64,000 nt of DNA from Pseudosulfitobacter pseudonitzschiae (lineage in GTDB: Bacteria > Pseudomonadota > Alphaproteobacteria > Rhodobacterales > Rhodobacteraceae). Position 1 is the stretch's first letter, and the number at the start of each line of letters is the position of its first letter. Below the pieces are notes generated by a model, which saw nothing but the letters and a program-made list of their open reading frames with translations, did no database searches and was not told the origin of the DNA. Where the stretch lies: positions 620,001 to 684,000 of the forward strand of contig NZ_FQVP01000002.1 of the NCBI RefSeq assembly GCF_900129395.1. The letters are read 5' to 3'. The translations under genes and the position numbers were made by a program. Below, one piece after another: positions 35,140 through 44,347 of this stretch.

Positions 35140-36134
35140 TGGCCAAAGGTCCGGTTCTGATTGATCTGTCCGAAACGCCCTCGGTCGCCGACGCACCGCC
35201 CGTGCCCGACACGCTGGAAGAGCCGTTGCCGCAGGGCCGTGCGATGCAGGCCGCCGCGCGTATGGCCGCGCGCCGCCCGTCGACGCTGGCGCGGCTGTTC
35301 TGGTGGGTGACGACCACCTTGATCGGCGCGGTTGTGTCGGTGGCCGCATGGGATTTCGCCAACGGTCTGATTGACCGCGCCCCTGTTCTGGGCTGGATCG
35401 TGACCGGGCTGTTCGCCCTGTTCGTGGCGATCCTGCTGTTGATGGCGATCCGCGAACTGGCCGCATTGGCACGCCTGACCCGCATCGACGACCTGCGCCA
35501 TCAGGCCGCCACGGCCATCGAGGCCGCCGACCTGCCTGCCGCGCGCAAGGTCACCGACCGTTTGGTGACGCTGTATAGTAGACGCGAGGACACCCGTTGG
35601 GGTCGCGAGCGGCTGCAAGAGCTGCGCGGCGACCAGATGGATGCCGCCGCCCTGCTGACCCTAGCCGACGCCGAACTGCTGGCCCCGCTGGATGTGGCCG
35701 CCTCGCGCGAGGTCGAGGCCGCCGCCCGTCAGGTCGCCGCCGTAACGGCGCTGGTGCCGCTGGCGCTGGCCGATGTGGCCACGGCGCTGACGGCCAACCT
35801 GCGGATGATCCGCCGCGTGGCCGATGTCTATGGCGGACGCTCGGGCTTTTTGGGAAGCTGGCGGCTGACCCGCGCGGTGCTGTCGCATCTGGTGGCAACT
35901 GGCGCGGTGGCCGTGGGTGACGATATGCTGGAGCCGGTGCTGGGCGGCTCGTTGCTGGGCAAGCTCTCGCGCCGCTTTGGCGAGGGGCTGGTCAACGGTG
36001 CACTGACCGCGCGCGTCGGCGTGGCCGCCATGGACGTCTGCCGCCCGCTGCCGTTCCCCGCGGGGAAGCGCCCGACCAGCCGCGGCATCGTTCAGCGCAG
36101 CCTGACGGGCCTGTTCGGGTCCAAGGAACGCTAG
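35139..36134 (+). CDS. YcjF-like DUF697/TIGR01620 membrane protein
   Basis: A 331-residue inner-membrane protein with two adjacent spans (about 60-110, WWVTTTLIGAVVSVAAWDF and WIVTGLFALFVAILLLMAI) and a C-terminal DUF697 domain ending GVAAMDVCRPLPFPAGKRP. E. coli YcjF is the equivalent partner of YcjX. The ATG forms TAATG with the end of the GNAT gene, with an AAGGAG site. The precise function of YcjXF is unknown. Confidence 0.88.
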   Translation: MAKGPVLIDLSETPSVADAPPVPDTLEEPLPQGRAMQAAARMAARRPSTLARLFWWVTTTLIGAVVSVAAWDFANGLIDRAPVLGWIVTGLFALFVAILLLMAIRELAALARLTRIDDLRHQAATAIEAADLPAARKVTDRLVTLYSRREDTRWGRERLQELRGDQMDAAALLTLADAELLAPLDVAASREVEAAARQVAAVTALVPLALADVATALTANLRMIRRVADVYGGRSGFLGSWRLTRAVLSHLVATGAVAVGDDMLEPVLGGSLLGKLSRRFGEGLVNGALTARVGVAAMDVCRPLPFPAGKRPTSRGIVQRSLTGLFGSKER

Positions 36135-36211
36135 GTCTGGATTTCCCCACTTTGCGCCACCGCGTCAAAGCGTTAACTTGCGCTTTGGATGTTGCTTGGG
36201 GGTAGGGCGCG

Positions 36212-38953
36212 ATGGAAGGTCTTCTGGTTTTGATCGGGGGGATCGTTGTGGCGATCCCCATCGCGGTGATCTATCTGCTGATCAGCCACAGCGGCGTGAA
36301 ATCCCGCCTGGCCGAAGTGGAAAAAGAGCTGACGGCGCTGCGTTTGCGGTCCAGCTCTGAACCTTCGGAAACTGCGGAAACTGCCGCGCCTCAGGCGTCA
36401 ACGCCGTCGCCCCAACCGGCCGAACCGGCCAAGCCCGCAGCAACGCCACCACCACCGGCCGCTGCCGTGATCGCCGCGCGTGCAGCGGGGCAGACAAACG
36501 CACAGACCTCGACACCAGCCGCGCCGCGCCCACGCCCGCAGCCCGAAGGCCCGGACTGGACCCAGCGGCTGAGCGCGTGGCTGGTTGAAAACTGGTTCTA
36601 CGCCGTGTCGGCCGTGTCGCTGGCTTTGGCAGGGCTGTTTTTGGTGCAATACGGCATGGAAAACGGCCTGTTGCCGCCCACGGCACGGGTGGTTGCGGCG
36701 CTGGCCTTTGGCGTGGTGCTGATCGGCGCGGGCGAATACATCCGCCGCCGGTTCGGCGATGGCGAGGACACGACCACCGCCTATCTGCCGTCGGTCTTTT
36801 CCGGTGCGGGCATCGTGTCGCTGTTCGGCGGCGTGCTGTCGGCGCGGCTGCTGTATGAGCTGATCGGGCCGGAAACGGCGCTGATCGGTATGGTACTGGT
36901 GGCGCTGGTCGCGCTTGTGCTGGGCTGGTTCTACGGCCCGCTTCTGGCGGCTGTGGGCGTGATCGGTGCCTTTGCCGCACCGTTCGTGGTGGGCGGGTCG
37001 TCGGATAATCCGACGATTTTCTACGGCTATTTCGCCATTATCGCGGCCCTGGGCCTGGGCATCGACACGCTGAAACGCTGGGCCTGGGTGTCGGTGCTCA
37101 GCCTCGTGCTGGGCTATGTCGCAGGCTGGCTGCTGGTCGTGGGCGCGGATGACACGATAGCGGCCTTTGTGGCCTATGTCTTTGCGCTGGCGCTGATGGC
37201 TGTGCTGATCCCGGCGCGGTCGCTGATGCCGGATCACAGCGGAGCGATGGTGCACCAACTCGCGAAACGGGAACGCCCGATCTTCCCGACGCTGCTGGCC
37301 ACCGGGGCGTTGGGTGTCACCGTGATTTCGCTGGTGATGACCGCGCATGGCGGTGTGGCCGAGTTTTGGGTGTCGGTGCTGGCGCTGTCGGTGCTGGCAG
37401 GGGCATGGACCTGCTGGTCGGTGCGCGCACCGGCCTTGCAGGACCAGACGCTGCTGCCGGTCGCAGGCCTGGGCGCTGCGGTTGTGCTGGTCGGTCTGGA
37501 CCGCGCGTCCATCGTTACCGATTACCTGAACACCTATGTGGACGCGCCCGAGGCCAAGTTCCCCCTGACCGTCACCGCGTTGGTGGGCATCGGCGTGGTG
37601 CTGTCGCTGCTGACCGCGTGGCGGTCGCTGCGCGGCGGTGCGTTTGCCCCCCTGTGGGCGCTGGCGGCGGCGGTGATCGCACCGGGTCTGGCGGTGCTGA
37701 TCGAAGTGACATGGCAGCCGGCGACGGCCATTGGGGCCTATCCATGGGCGCTGCACGCAGCGGGGCTGGCGGCGCTGATGAGCGTGATGGCCGAACGGTT
37801 TGCCCGTGTGGACGGACCCGACCAACGCTTGCGCACCGCGTTTTTCGTACTGTCGGCGCTGTCGTGCATCACCTTTGCGCTGGTGCTGATCCTGTCGCTG
37901 GCGGCGCTGACGGCGGCGATTGCGGTGACGGTTGTGGTGGCCGCGTGGCTGGACCGCAAGTTCGACCTGCCGCAGATGGCGTGGTTTGTGGCGGCGGGCG
38001 TGGTCACGCTGGGATACCGGCTGGTGGCCGATCCGGGAATGATCTGGGCCATTGATACGGGGCTGGCGGAAATGCTGCTGGCCTATGGCAGCGCCTTCGC
38101 CGCGATGGTGGCGGGGCTGTGGCTGCTGCGCCCGCGCGTGGCCCAGGGGCGGCGGGACGAGGCGATGCTGATGCTGGACAGCGCGGCCTGGTCGTTTGGC
38201 GGGATACTGGTGACGCTGCTGGTCTACCGCGCGATTTCCTATGTGCTGGACGAGGACAGCGTGGGTTCGCATTGGGCGATGGGCCTGTTTGCGACGATCT
38301 GGTTCGGGCTGGCGCTGGCACAGGTGCAGCGGATGGCGGGGCGGCCTTTGCTGCGCTGGCTGCGGGCGGGGCTGGCGACGGTCTTTGCGCTGATCGGTCT
38401 GCTGGCGCTGCTTGCTGCGACGGTTCTGACCTCGCCGCTGCTGAGCGACTGGTTCGCGGATGTCTCGGGTCCGCCGCTGATCAACACGCTGGCACCGGCC
38501 TATCTGGCACCTGCGCTGATACTGGCCCTGGGCCTGTGGCGGATCGGGACGCTGCCGCGCCTGCTGCGGCTCGCGATGGCGGCGCTGTCGGGGGCGCTGG
38601 GTCTGCTGTGGCTGTTCTGCGTGATCCGCCATTTCTGGCAGGGTGCCGAGGCGATGGAGCTGTCCTATGGCATGGGGCAGGGCGAGCTTTATACCTATAC
38701 CGTGGCGCTGCTGCTGGCGGGGGCAGGGCTGTTCTACCAGTCGATGGCGGCCAATTCGGCGCTGATGCGGCGGGCCGGTCTGGTGGTGATCGGGCTGGCC
38801 GTGGCCAAAGTGTTCCTGATCGACATTTCGGGGCTGGGCGGTCTGGTGCGGGTCTTCTCGCTGCTGGTACTGGGCCTGTCGCTGGCGGGGCTGGCGTGGC
38901 TGAACCGCTGGGCGCAGGGCAAGACGGCGGCGCAGGAGGACACGGTGGACTAG
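36212..38953 (+). CDS. DUF2339 polytopic membrane protein
   Basis: A 913-residue protein with an N-terminal span (about 3-22), a short coiled-coil (LAEVEKELTALRLR), a Pro/Ala-rich linker (about 50-110), then more than 20 hydrophobic helices to residue 905. The start of the membrane region, WLVENWFYAVSAVSLALAGLFLVQYG, and the C-terminal LFYQSMAANSALMRRAGLVVIGLAVAKVFLIDISGLGG match DUF2339. The function is unknown. It is preceded by a small inverted repeat AAAGCG/CGCTTT (36167-36186) and followed by G/C hairpins and a 21-bp dispersed repeat. Confidence 0.88.
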   Translation: MEGLLVLIGGIVVAIPIAVIYLLISHSGVKSRLAEVEKELTALRLRSSSEPSETAETAAPQASTPSPQPAEPAKPAATPPPPAAAVIAARAAGQTNAQTSTPAAPRPRPQPEGPDWTQRLSAWLVENWFYAVSAVSLALAGLFLVQYGMENGLLPPTARVVAALAFGVVLIGAGEYIRRRFGDGEDTTTAYLPSVFSGAGIVSLFGGVLSARLLYELIGPETALIGMVLVALVALVLGWFYGPLLAAVGVIGAFAAPFVVGGSSDNPTIFYGYFAIIAALGLGIDTLKRWAWVSVLSLVLGYVAGWLLVVGADDTIAAFVAYVFALALMAVLIPARSLMPDHSGAMVHQLAKRERPIFPTLLATGALGVTVISLVMTAHGGVAEFWVSVLALSVLAGAWTCWSVRAPALQDQTLLPVAGLGAAVVLVGLDRASIVTDYLNTYVDAPEAKFPLTVTALVGIGVVLSLLTAWRSLRGGAFAPLWALAAAVIAPGLAVLIEVTWQPATAIGAYPWALHAAGLAALMSVMAERFARVDGPDQRLRTAFFVLSALSCITFALVLILSLAALTAAIAVTVVVAAWLDRKFDLPQMAWFVAAGVVTLGYRLVADPGMIWAIDTGLAEMLLAYGSAFAAMVAGLWLLRPRVAQGRRDEAMLMLDSAAWSFGGILVTLLVYRAISYVLDEDSVGSHWAMGLFATIWFGLALAQVQRMAGRPLLRWLRAGLATVFALIGLLALLAATVLTSPLLSDWFADVSGPPLINTLAPAYLAPALILALGLWRIGTLPRLLRLAMAALSGALGLLWLFCVIRHFWQGAEAMELSYGMGQGELYTYTVALLLAGAGLFYQSMAANSALMRRAGLVVIGLAVAKVFLIDISGLGGLVRVFSLLVLGLSLAGLAWLNRWAQGKTAAQEDTVD

Positions 38954-38991
38954 GGGGCGCTGCCCCCACGGCCCGTTGGGCCGTCCCCCCG

Positions 38992-39012
38992 GGATATTTG
39001 AGGCCAAAAGAA
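38992..39012. repeat. 21-bp dispersed element, copy 1
   Basis: Contains ATTTGAGGCCAAAAGAA. It matches the element at 55782-55802 at 20 of 21 bases. It lies just after the end of the DUF2339 gene, downstream of two short G/C hairpins. No other copy was seen in the window. Confidence 0.7.
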
Positions 39013-39091
39013 GGGGTCTTGTCGGGCTTTGCTGCGCTGCTTATAAGGCGGGCATGATGATGCTATCCGCGCTCATTATTCGAATTATTTC

Positions 39092-39120
39092 CCCGGCGCT
39101 CTGACACTTGAGACGCCGGG
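39092..39120 (+). promoter_or_regulatory. Hairpin in the ileS leader
   Basis: Stem CCCGGCG (39092-39098) with CGCCGGG (39114-39120), extended by CTC/GAG, about 75 bases before ileS. An AT-rich stretch centred on ATTCGAAT lies just upstream and may hold the promoter. No T-box sequence is present, as expected for this group. Confidence 0.4.
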
Positions 39121-39193
39121 CAACAGGTGTTTGAGCCATCGCACCGACCCTCACTGAACATATATTCCCGACCTGATCCGAAGGACGCCCGAC

Positions 39194-42163
39194 ATGTGCG
39201 CCGATACACCTGAATACAAAGACACACTGAACCTGCCCCGCACCGATTTTCCGATGCGCGCGGGCCTGCCCAAACGCGAACCCGAATGGCTGGCGCGCTG
39301 GGAAGAGATCGGTGTGTACGACCGCCTGCGCGAGAAACAGGGCCGCACGCCCTTTACGCTGCACGATGGCCCGCCCTATGCCAACGGGCACCTGCACATC
39401 GGCCACGCGCTGAACAAGACGATCAAGGACATGATCGTGCGCAGCCACCAGATGATGGGTTTTGATGCGCGCTATATCCCCGGTTGGGACTGCCACGGGC
39501 TACCGATCGAATGGAAGATCGAAGAGCAGTACCGCAAGAAGGGCCGCGACAAGGATCAGGTGCCGATCAACGAATTCCGGGGCGAATGCCGCGAGTTCGC
39601 GCGTGGCTGGGTGGACATCCAGCGCGAGGAATTCAAACGTCTGGGCATCACCGGAAACTGGGAAAATCCGTACCTGACGATGGATTTCCACGCCGAACGG
39701 GTGATCGCCGAGGAGTTCATGAAGTTCCTGATGAACGGCACGCTGTATCAGGGATCGAAACCCGTGATGTGGTCGCCGGTGGAAAAGACCGCGCTGGCCG
39801 AGGCCGAGGTCGAGTATCACGACAAGGAGAGCTTTACCGTTTGGGTGAAGTTTAAGGTGGCTGGAATAGAAGCTATTGGCTCAAAATTTGTAGTCACCCA
39901 AAGCGATGAAATTCAAGTTGAGCAGGAGCTGTCTACGTTAGTCTCTGACATGGATGGCGCTCAGGTTGTTATCTGGACAACTACGCCGTGGACCATCCCG
40001 TCAAACAAGGCTGTCGTGTATGGGCAAGAGATTGACTACGGGCTGTACCAAGTGATCGGCACGCCAGATGAATGCTGGGCGAGCATCGGCGAGAAGTTCA
40101 TCTTGGCTGACAAGCAGGCAGGTGAAGTAATGTCTCGTGCGCGTTTGGATGCCAACATGTATCGTCGCGTGCGCGATGTTGACCCGGCAGTAATAACTGG
40201 ACTGCTTCACCCTCTCGCAAACACTCAAGCCTCTAAAGGCGAATGGGACGACCTGCGCGATTTCCGTGCCGCTGATTTCGTCACCGACACCGAAGGCACC
40301 GGTTTCGTTCACTGCGCCCCGTCGCACGGTCTGGAAGAATACGAGCTTTACCGTGACCTGGGCATGTTGGAACAGGTCATCACCTATAACGTCATGGAAG
40401 ACGGGCGTTTCCGCGACGACCTGCCGTTCTTTGGCGGCAAGGCGATCCTGAAACCCAACGGCAAGGAAGGCAACGCCAACGCGGCGATCATCGACAAGCT
40501 GGTCGAGGTTGGCGGTCTGCTGGCGCGCGGCAAGATCAAGCACAGTTATCCGCATTCCTGGCGCTCCAAGGCACCGGTGATCTACCGCAACACGCCGCAG
40601 TGGTTTGCCGCCATCGACAAACCCGTGGGCGACGGGCTGGACACGTTCGGCAAGACCATCCGCGAGCGTGCCCTGACCGAGATCGACAACGTCAACTGGA
40701 CGCCTAAATCGGGCCGCAACCGCCTGCACTCGATGATGGAGGCGCGCCCCGACTGGGTGCTGTCGCGTCAACGGGCCTGGGGCGTGCCGCTGACCTGCTT
40801 TACCAAGAAGGGCGCACTGCCCACCGACGCCGATTTCCTGCTGCGCAACGCGGATGTGAACGCGCGGATTGTCGAAGCGTTCGAGGCCGAGGGCGCGGAC
40901 GTCTGGTATGCGGACGGCGCGAAAGAGCGGTTCCTGGGCGGCATCGTCAACCCTGACGACTACAACCAGGTCACCGACATTCTGGATGTGTGGTTTGACA
41001 GTGGCTCGACCCACGCCTTTACCCTGCGCGACCGTGAAGACGGCTCTGACGACGGGATTGCGGACGTCTATATGGAAGGCACCGACCAGCACCGGGGCTG
41101 GTTCCATTCGTCGCTGTTGCAATCGGTCGGCACCACCGGACGCGCGCCCTATCGCAACGTGGTGACCCACGGCTTTACGCTGGACGCCAAGGGCATGAAA
41201 ATGTCGAAATCCATCGGCAACACCATCGTACCGGACGAGGTCGTGCGCCAGTACGGGGCCGATATCCTGCGTCTGTGGGTGGCACAGTCCGATTACACCG
41301 CTGACCAGCGGATCGGGCCGGAGATCCTGAAAGGGGTGGCCGACAGCTATCGCCGCCTGCGCAACACCATGCGGTTCATGCTGGGGTCGCTGTCGGACTT
41401 TACCGAAGCCGACCGGACCGCAGCCGCCGATATGCCCGAGCTGGAGCAATGGGTGCTGCACCGTCTGGCAGAGCTGGATGAGGTGGTGCGCACGCGCTAT
41501 GCTGCATTCGATTTCCAGGGCGTCTGGCAGGCGGTGTTCAACTTTGCCACGCTGGACCTGTCGGCCTTCTACTTCGATGTGCGCAAGGATGCGCTGTATT
41601 GCGACGGCGACACGCTGCGCCGCCGTGCCGCGCGCACGGTGCTGGACCTGTTGTTCCAGCGCCTGACCACATGGCTGGCCCCGATCCTCGTGTTCACCAT
41701 GGAAGAGGTCTGGTTGGAGCGGAACCCGGGTGCCGATGCATCGGTGCACATGGCCGATTTCCCTGCAACGCCCGACGACTGGCGCAATGATGCGCTGGCG
41801 GCGAAATGGGCGGGCGTGCGTGCCGCACGTCGCGCGGTGACGGCGGCGCTGGAAGTGCAACGGACCGACAAGGTGATCGGTGCCTCGCTCGAGGCGGCCC
41901 CGGTCGTGCATGTCGAGGACGACGCCCTGCGCGCGGCGCTGCAATCGGTGGCGTTCGAGGATCTGTGCATCACCTCCGACATCTCGATCACGTCGGACGC
42001 GGTCCCGGCCGAGGCGTTCCGCCTGCCGGAAGTTCCGGGCGTGGGCGTGGTGTTCGAAAAGGCCGCAGGCGACAAATGCCAACGTTGCTGGAAGGTGCTG
42101 CCCGATGTGGGCACGCACAGCCATGCCGGTGTGTGCGGACGCTGCGACGACGCGCTGAGCTGA
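39194..42163 (+). CDS. ileS: Isoleucine-tRNA ligase
   Basis: A 989-residue bacterial-type IleRS. The HIGH motif is at residues 68-71 (NGHLHIGHALN), KMSKS at 669-673, and a C-terminal zinc finger CQRCWKVL plus CGRCDDAL. The CP1 editing domain (about 200-400) is present, with WTTTPWTIPSNKAVV and GTGFVHCAPSHG. Codons for residues about 219-354 are distinctly AT-richer than the rest of the gene (see the separate entry), yet the frame is intact and motifs are preserved. A strong terminator follows the stop. Confidence 0.97.
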   Translation: MCADTPEYKDTLNLPRTDFPMRAGLPKREPEWLARWEEIGVYDRLREKQGRTPFTLHDGPPYANGHLHIGHALNKTIKDMIVRSHQMMGFDARYIPGWDCHGLPIEWKIEEQYRKKGRDKDQVPINEFRGECREFARGWVDIQREEFKRLGITGNWENPYLTMDFHAERVIAEEFMKFLMNGTLYQGSKPVMWSPVEKTALAEAEVEYHDKESFTVWVKFKVAGIEAIGSKFVVTQSDEIQVEQELSTLVSDMDGAQVVIWTTTPWTIPSNKAVVYGQEIDYGLYQVIGTPDECWASIGEKFILADKQAGEVMSRARLDANMYRRVRDVDPAVITGLLHPLANTQASKGEWDDLRDFRAADFVTDTEGTGFVHCAPSHGLEEYELYRDLGMLEQVITYNVMEDGRFRDDLPFFGGKAILKPNGKEGNANAAIIDKLVEVGGLLARGKIKHSYPHSWRSKAPVIYRNTPQWFAAIDKPVGDGLDTFGKTIRERALTEIDNVNWTPKSGRNRLHSMMEARPDWVLSRQRAWGVPLTCFTKKGALPTDADFLLRNADVNARIVEAFEAEGADVWYADGAKERFLGGIVNPDDYNQVTDILDVWFDSGSTHAFTLRDREDGSDDGIADVYMEGTDQHRGWFHSSLLQSVGTTGRAPYRNVVTHGFTLDAKGMKMSKSIGNTIVPDEVVRQYGADILRLWVAQSDYTADQRIGPEILKGVADSYRRLRNTMRFMLGSLSDFTEADRTAAADMPELEQWVLHRLAELDEVVRTRYAAFDFQGVWQAVFNFATLDLSAFYFDVRKDALYCDGDTLRRRAARTVLDLLFQRLTTWLAPILVFTMEEVWLERNPGADASVHMADFPATPDDWRNDALAAKWAGVRAARRAVTAALEVQRTDKVIGASLEAAPVVHVEDDALRAALQSVAFEDLCITSDISITSDAVPAEAFRLPEVPGVGVVFEKAAGDKCQRCWKVLPDVGTHSHAGVCGRCDDALS
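39850..40255 (+). other. Low-GC atypical segment inside ileS (CP1 editing domain)
   Basis: By hand count, 39841-40260 is about 52% G+C (the first 60 bases 42%), against mid-60s on both sides. Codons such as ATA, AAA, TTA, GTA, CAA and TCA, rare elsewhere in this window, occur together here. The segment encodes residues about 219-354, in frame, with the editing-site Thr-rich motif intact. It looks like a homologous replacement or insertion from a donor of different base composition (inference). Confidence 0.75.
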
Positions 42164-42186
42164 ACCAGCGCCACTTCACGCTTCTG

Positions 42187-42226
42187 GCGGCCCGTTCCCG
42201 TTTCGGGGGCGGGCCGCTTTTTATTT
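42187..42226 (+). terminator. Rho-independent terminator after ileS
   Basis: Perfect 8-bp arms GCGGCCCG (42187-42194) and CGGGCCGC (42210-42217), with further pairing inside, then TTTTTATTT. Confidence 0.9.
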
Positions 42227-42395
42227 AAGCATTTTCCCCGCAACGCCTAATCTGTGATCAATTCGACGCTATGCAGGCGCAAACCGATGTGACAGGTTCC
42301 CGTTACCGCGGCGCACACTGTGCCGCGCAATATCAGGACGCCAAGGTCAAAGGCCGCCGTCCACAACAGATTCGCATAAACAGCGAGGGACACTT

Positions 42396-43808
42396 ATGAC
42401 ACTTCACACAGAAACCCCCATCGGTGGGGGCGGCGATACGCTGAATCCCGTTACCGCATCGGAAAAGAACTGGGGCTGGTTCGCCATTTTCAACATCTGG
42501 GCAAACGACGTCCAGTCGCTGTTCGGCTATTCGCTGGTGGCGTCGCTGTTCATCTCGTTCGGCGTCAGCGGCTGGACTGCCTTTGCCGCGCTGATCTGCG
42601 CGGGGTTGTTCGTTATGTTCCTGGTGAACCTGTCGGGCGCGCCGGGTGAGAAATACGGCATTCCCTATCCGGTTCTGGCCCGTGCCAGCCTTGGCACCCA
42701 AGGGGCCAAGCTGCCCGCGATCCTGCGGGCCATCGTGGCGGTGTTCTGGTACGGGGTGCAGGTTTACTTTGCTTCGACCGCTGTGGCCTTGCTGATCCGG
42801 TCGTTGACGGGCATCAGTGGCGGGACAGAGGTTCTGGGGCTGACCGGCGTTGACTGGGTGTCATTCGTGATCGTCTGGGCCTTTCACATCGTGATCTTCT
42901 GGCGCGGCATGGACTGGGTCGAAACCTTCCTGAACATCGCGGGGCCTTTCGTCTATCTGGTGATGATCGGGCTGGTGATCGTACTGTGGCAAAAGGCGGA
43001 TGGTCAGTTGCTGAACGCGGCGCAGTCGATCTTTGTCGAACCGGACGCGACCTTTCTGACCGAATTCAACGGGTTCGTGGCCATCGTCGGCACGATGGTT
43101 GCCTATTTCGCCGCCGTCATGATCAACTTTTCGGACTTCTCGCGCTATGCCAAGGACAAGCCGGCCATGGTGCTGGGCAACCTTGTGGGGCTGCCGTTCA
43201 ACATGGTCTTGTTCTCGGCCCTGGCGCTGCTGACCACGGCGGGGGCCGCGGTGGTCTACGGCGAGGCGATCATCAACCCAACCGAGATTGTCGAGCGCAC
43301 CGACAGCGTGCTGCTGAGTGTCATCGCCGCGATCACCTTTTTCGCGGCGACGGTCGGGATCAACCTGGTGGCCAATTTCATCCCTGCGGTGAACGGCATT
43401 GCCAACCTGGCCCCGCGCAAGATCAACTTTCGGTTGGCGGGGCTGATCACCTCCGGTTTCGCCTTTGTCATTGGCGGCCTTTGGACCAGCTTTATCGCCA
43501 ATTTCGGCATCGGTGGTTTTGTGAATACGCTGGGGGCGACGTTGGCGCCGATCTACGGGATCATGATCGTCGATTATTATATGCTGCGCCGCCAGACGCT
43601 GGATGTGGCGGGACTGTATGACGAGGTCGGCGGGCCGTACCGCTTTGGCAACGGCTGGAACAATCCCGCAGTGGTTGCCTTTGCCATCGCGGCCGTGTTT
43701 TCGGTGGCAACGGTCTGGATGCCTGCGCTGGCCGTATTGTCGGGCTATGCCTGGGTGATCGGTGCGCTGATCGGTGGCGCGCTGTATTATGTCCTCGCCA
43801 AACGCTGA
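42396..43808 (+). CDS. NCS1-family nucleobase/hydantoin-type permease
   Basis: A 470-residue permease with about 12 spans. Family segments are NWGWFAIFNIWANDVQSLFGY near residues 25-45, GIPYPVLARASLGTQGAKLP near 88-107, and INFSDFSRYAKDKP near 240-253. NCS1 carriers import cytosine, purines, uracil, allantoin or hydantoins with Na+ or H+. No catabolic gene is adjacent to fix the substrate. A GAGGGA site precedes the ATG. The gene stands alone between terminators. Confidence 0.9.
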   Translation: MTLHTETPIGGGGDTLNPVTASEKNWGWFAIFNIWANDVQSLFGYSLVASLFISFGVSGWTAFAALICAGLFVMFLVNLSGAPGEKYGIPYPVLARASLGTQGAKLPAILRAIVAVFWYGVQVYFASTAVALLIRSLTGISGGTEVLGLTGVDWVSFVIVWAFHIVIFWRGMDWVETFLNIAGPFVYLVMIGLVIVLWQKADGQLLNAAQSIFVEPDATFLTEFNGFVAIVGTMVAYFAAVMINFSDFSRYAKDKPAMVLGNLVGLPFNMVLFSALALLTTAGAAVVYGEAIINPTEIVERTDSVLLSVIAAITFFAATVGINLVANFIPAVNGIANLAPRKINFRLAGLITSGFAFVIGGLWTSFIANFGIGGFVNTLGATLAPIYGIMIVDYYMLRRQTLDVAGLYDEVGGPYRFGNGWNNPAVVAFAIAAVFSVATVWMPALAVLSGYAWVIGALIGGALYYVLAKR

Positions 43809-43814
43809 ATGACC

Positions 43815-43840
43815 TGCGCACCGCCTACGGGCGGTGCGCA
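43815..43840. terminator. Perfect 11-bp hairpin after the NCS1 permease gene
   Basis: TGCGCACCGCC (43815-43825) pairs perfectly with GGCGGTGCGCA (43830-43840) across a 4-base loop. No U-tract follows, so it may act with Rho or as an mRNA 3' end stabiliser. Confidence 0.6.
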
Positions 43841-43891
43841 ATGCGCAGGTTACGGGTTGAGCGCGCGCCGCTTTGGCCGCATTCTCGGTCC

Positions 43892-44347
43892 ATGAACCTG
43901 CATGATGTTCCCACACAATTCGGCATCCTGTGCCTGACCGAAGACGACGGCGCGATCACGGCGCTGTCGTGGGGCGCATCGGGGCGCACGGATGACACCA
44001 CCCTGCTGCAAGATGCAGCGGCACAACTGCGCGCCTATGATGCCGGACAGCTGGAACGGTTCGACCTGCCGCTGCGCGTGGCGGGGTCCGAGTTGCAGCA
44101 AAAAGTCTGTGCCGCGATGTCTGCAATTCCTTACGGTTTCACCCGCACCTATGGCGAGATCGCCCGCGACGTGGGCGCGTCGGCGCAGGCGGTGGGGCAG
44201 GCGTGCGGTGGCAATCCGATACCGGTGATCATCCCGTGCCACCGGGTGATGGGGGCCAAGGGTCTGACCGGATTTTCAGGGGCAGGCGGGGTTGAAACCA
44301 AGGTGGCCCTGTTGCGCCACGAAGGCGCGGGCGGCTTCCTGATTTAG
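43892..44347 (+). CDS. ogt: Methylated-DNA-protein-cysteine S-methyltransferase
   Basis: A 151-residue suicidal DNA repair protein that takes alkyl groups from O6-alkylguanine. Acceptor Cys116 lies in VIIPCHRVM; the helix-turn-helix region is TYGEIARDVGASAQAVGQACGGNP. The short N-terminal domain fits the Ogt type rather than Ada. ATG at 43892 was chosen; an upstream ATG would run into the hairpin region. Its stop overlaps the pcs stop by three bases on the opposite strand. Confidence 0.94.
   Translation: MNLHDVPTQFGILCLTEDDGAITALSWGASGRTDDTTLLQDAAAQLRAYDAGQLERFDLPLRVAGSELQQKVCAAMSAIPYGFTRTYGEIARDVGASAQAVGQACGGNPIPVIIPCHRVMGAKGLTGFSGAGGVETKVALLRHEGAGGFLI

Noticed and set aside
36398-39007. 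An 869-codon minus-strand open frame across the DUF2339 gene
   Set aside because: The translation is a low-complexity Arg/Gln/His-rich string that mirrors the codon pattern of the membrane protein. There is no start signal or family match.
39850-40255. Possible intein, group II intron or frameshift in ileS
   Set aside because: The frame is continuous, editing motifs run through the segment, and no splicing motifs or intron structure are seen. Replacement or substitution is simpler.
40001-42124. A 707-codon minus-strand open frame across ileS
   Set aside because: It is antisense to a clear IleRS and has no conserved motif.
42307-42327. Inverted repeat CGCGGC/GCCGCG before the NCS1 permease as a riboswitch
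   Set aside because: It is a simple short hairpin with no known aptamer core such as the purine or guanidine motifs. Evidence is too weak.
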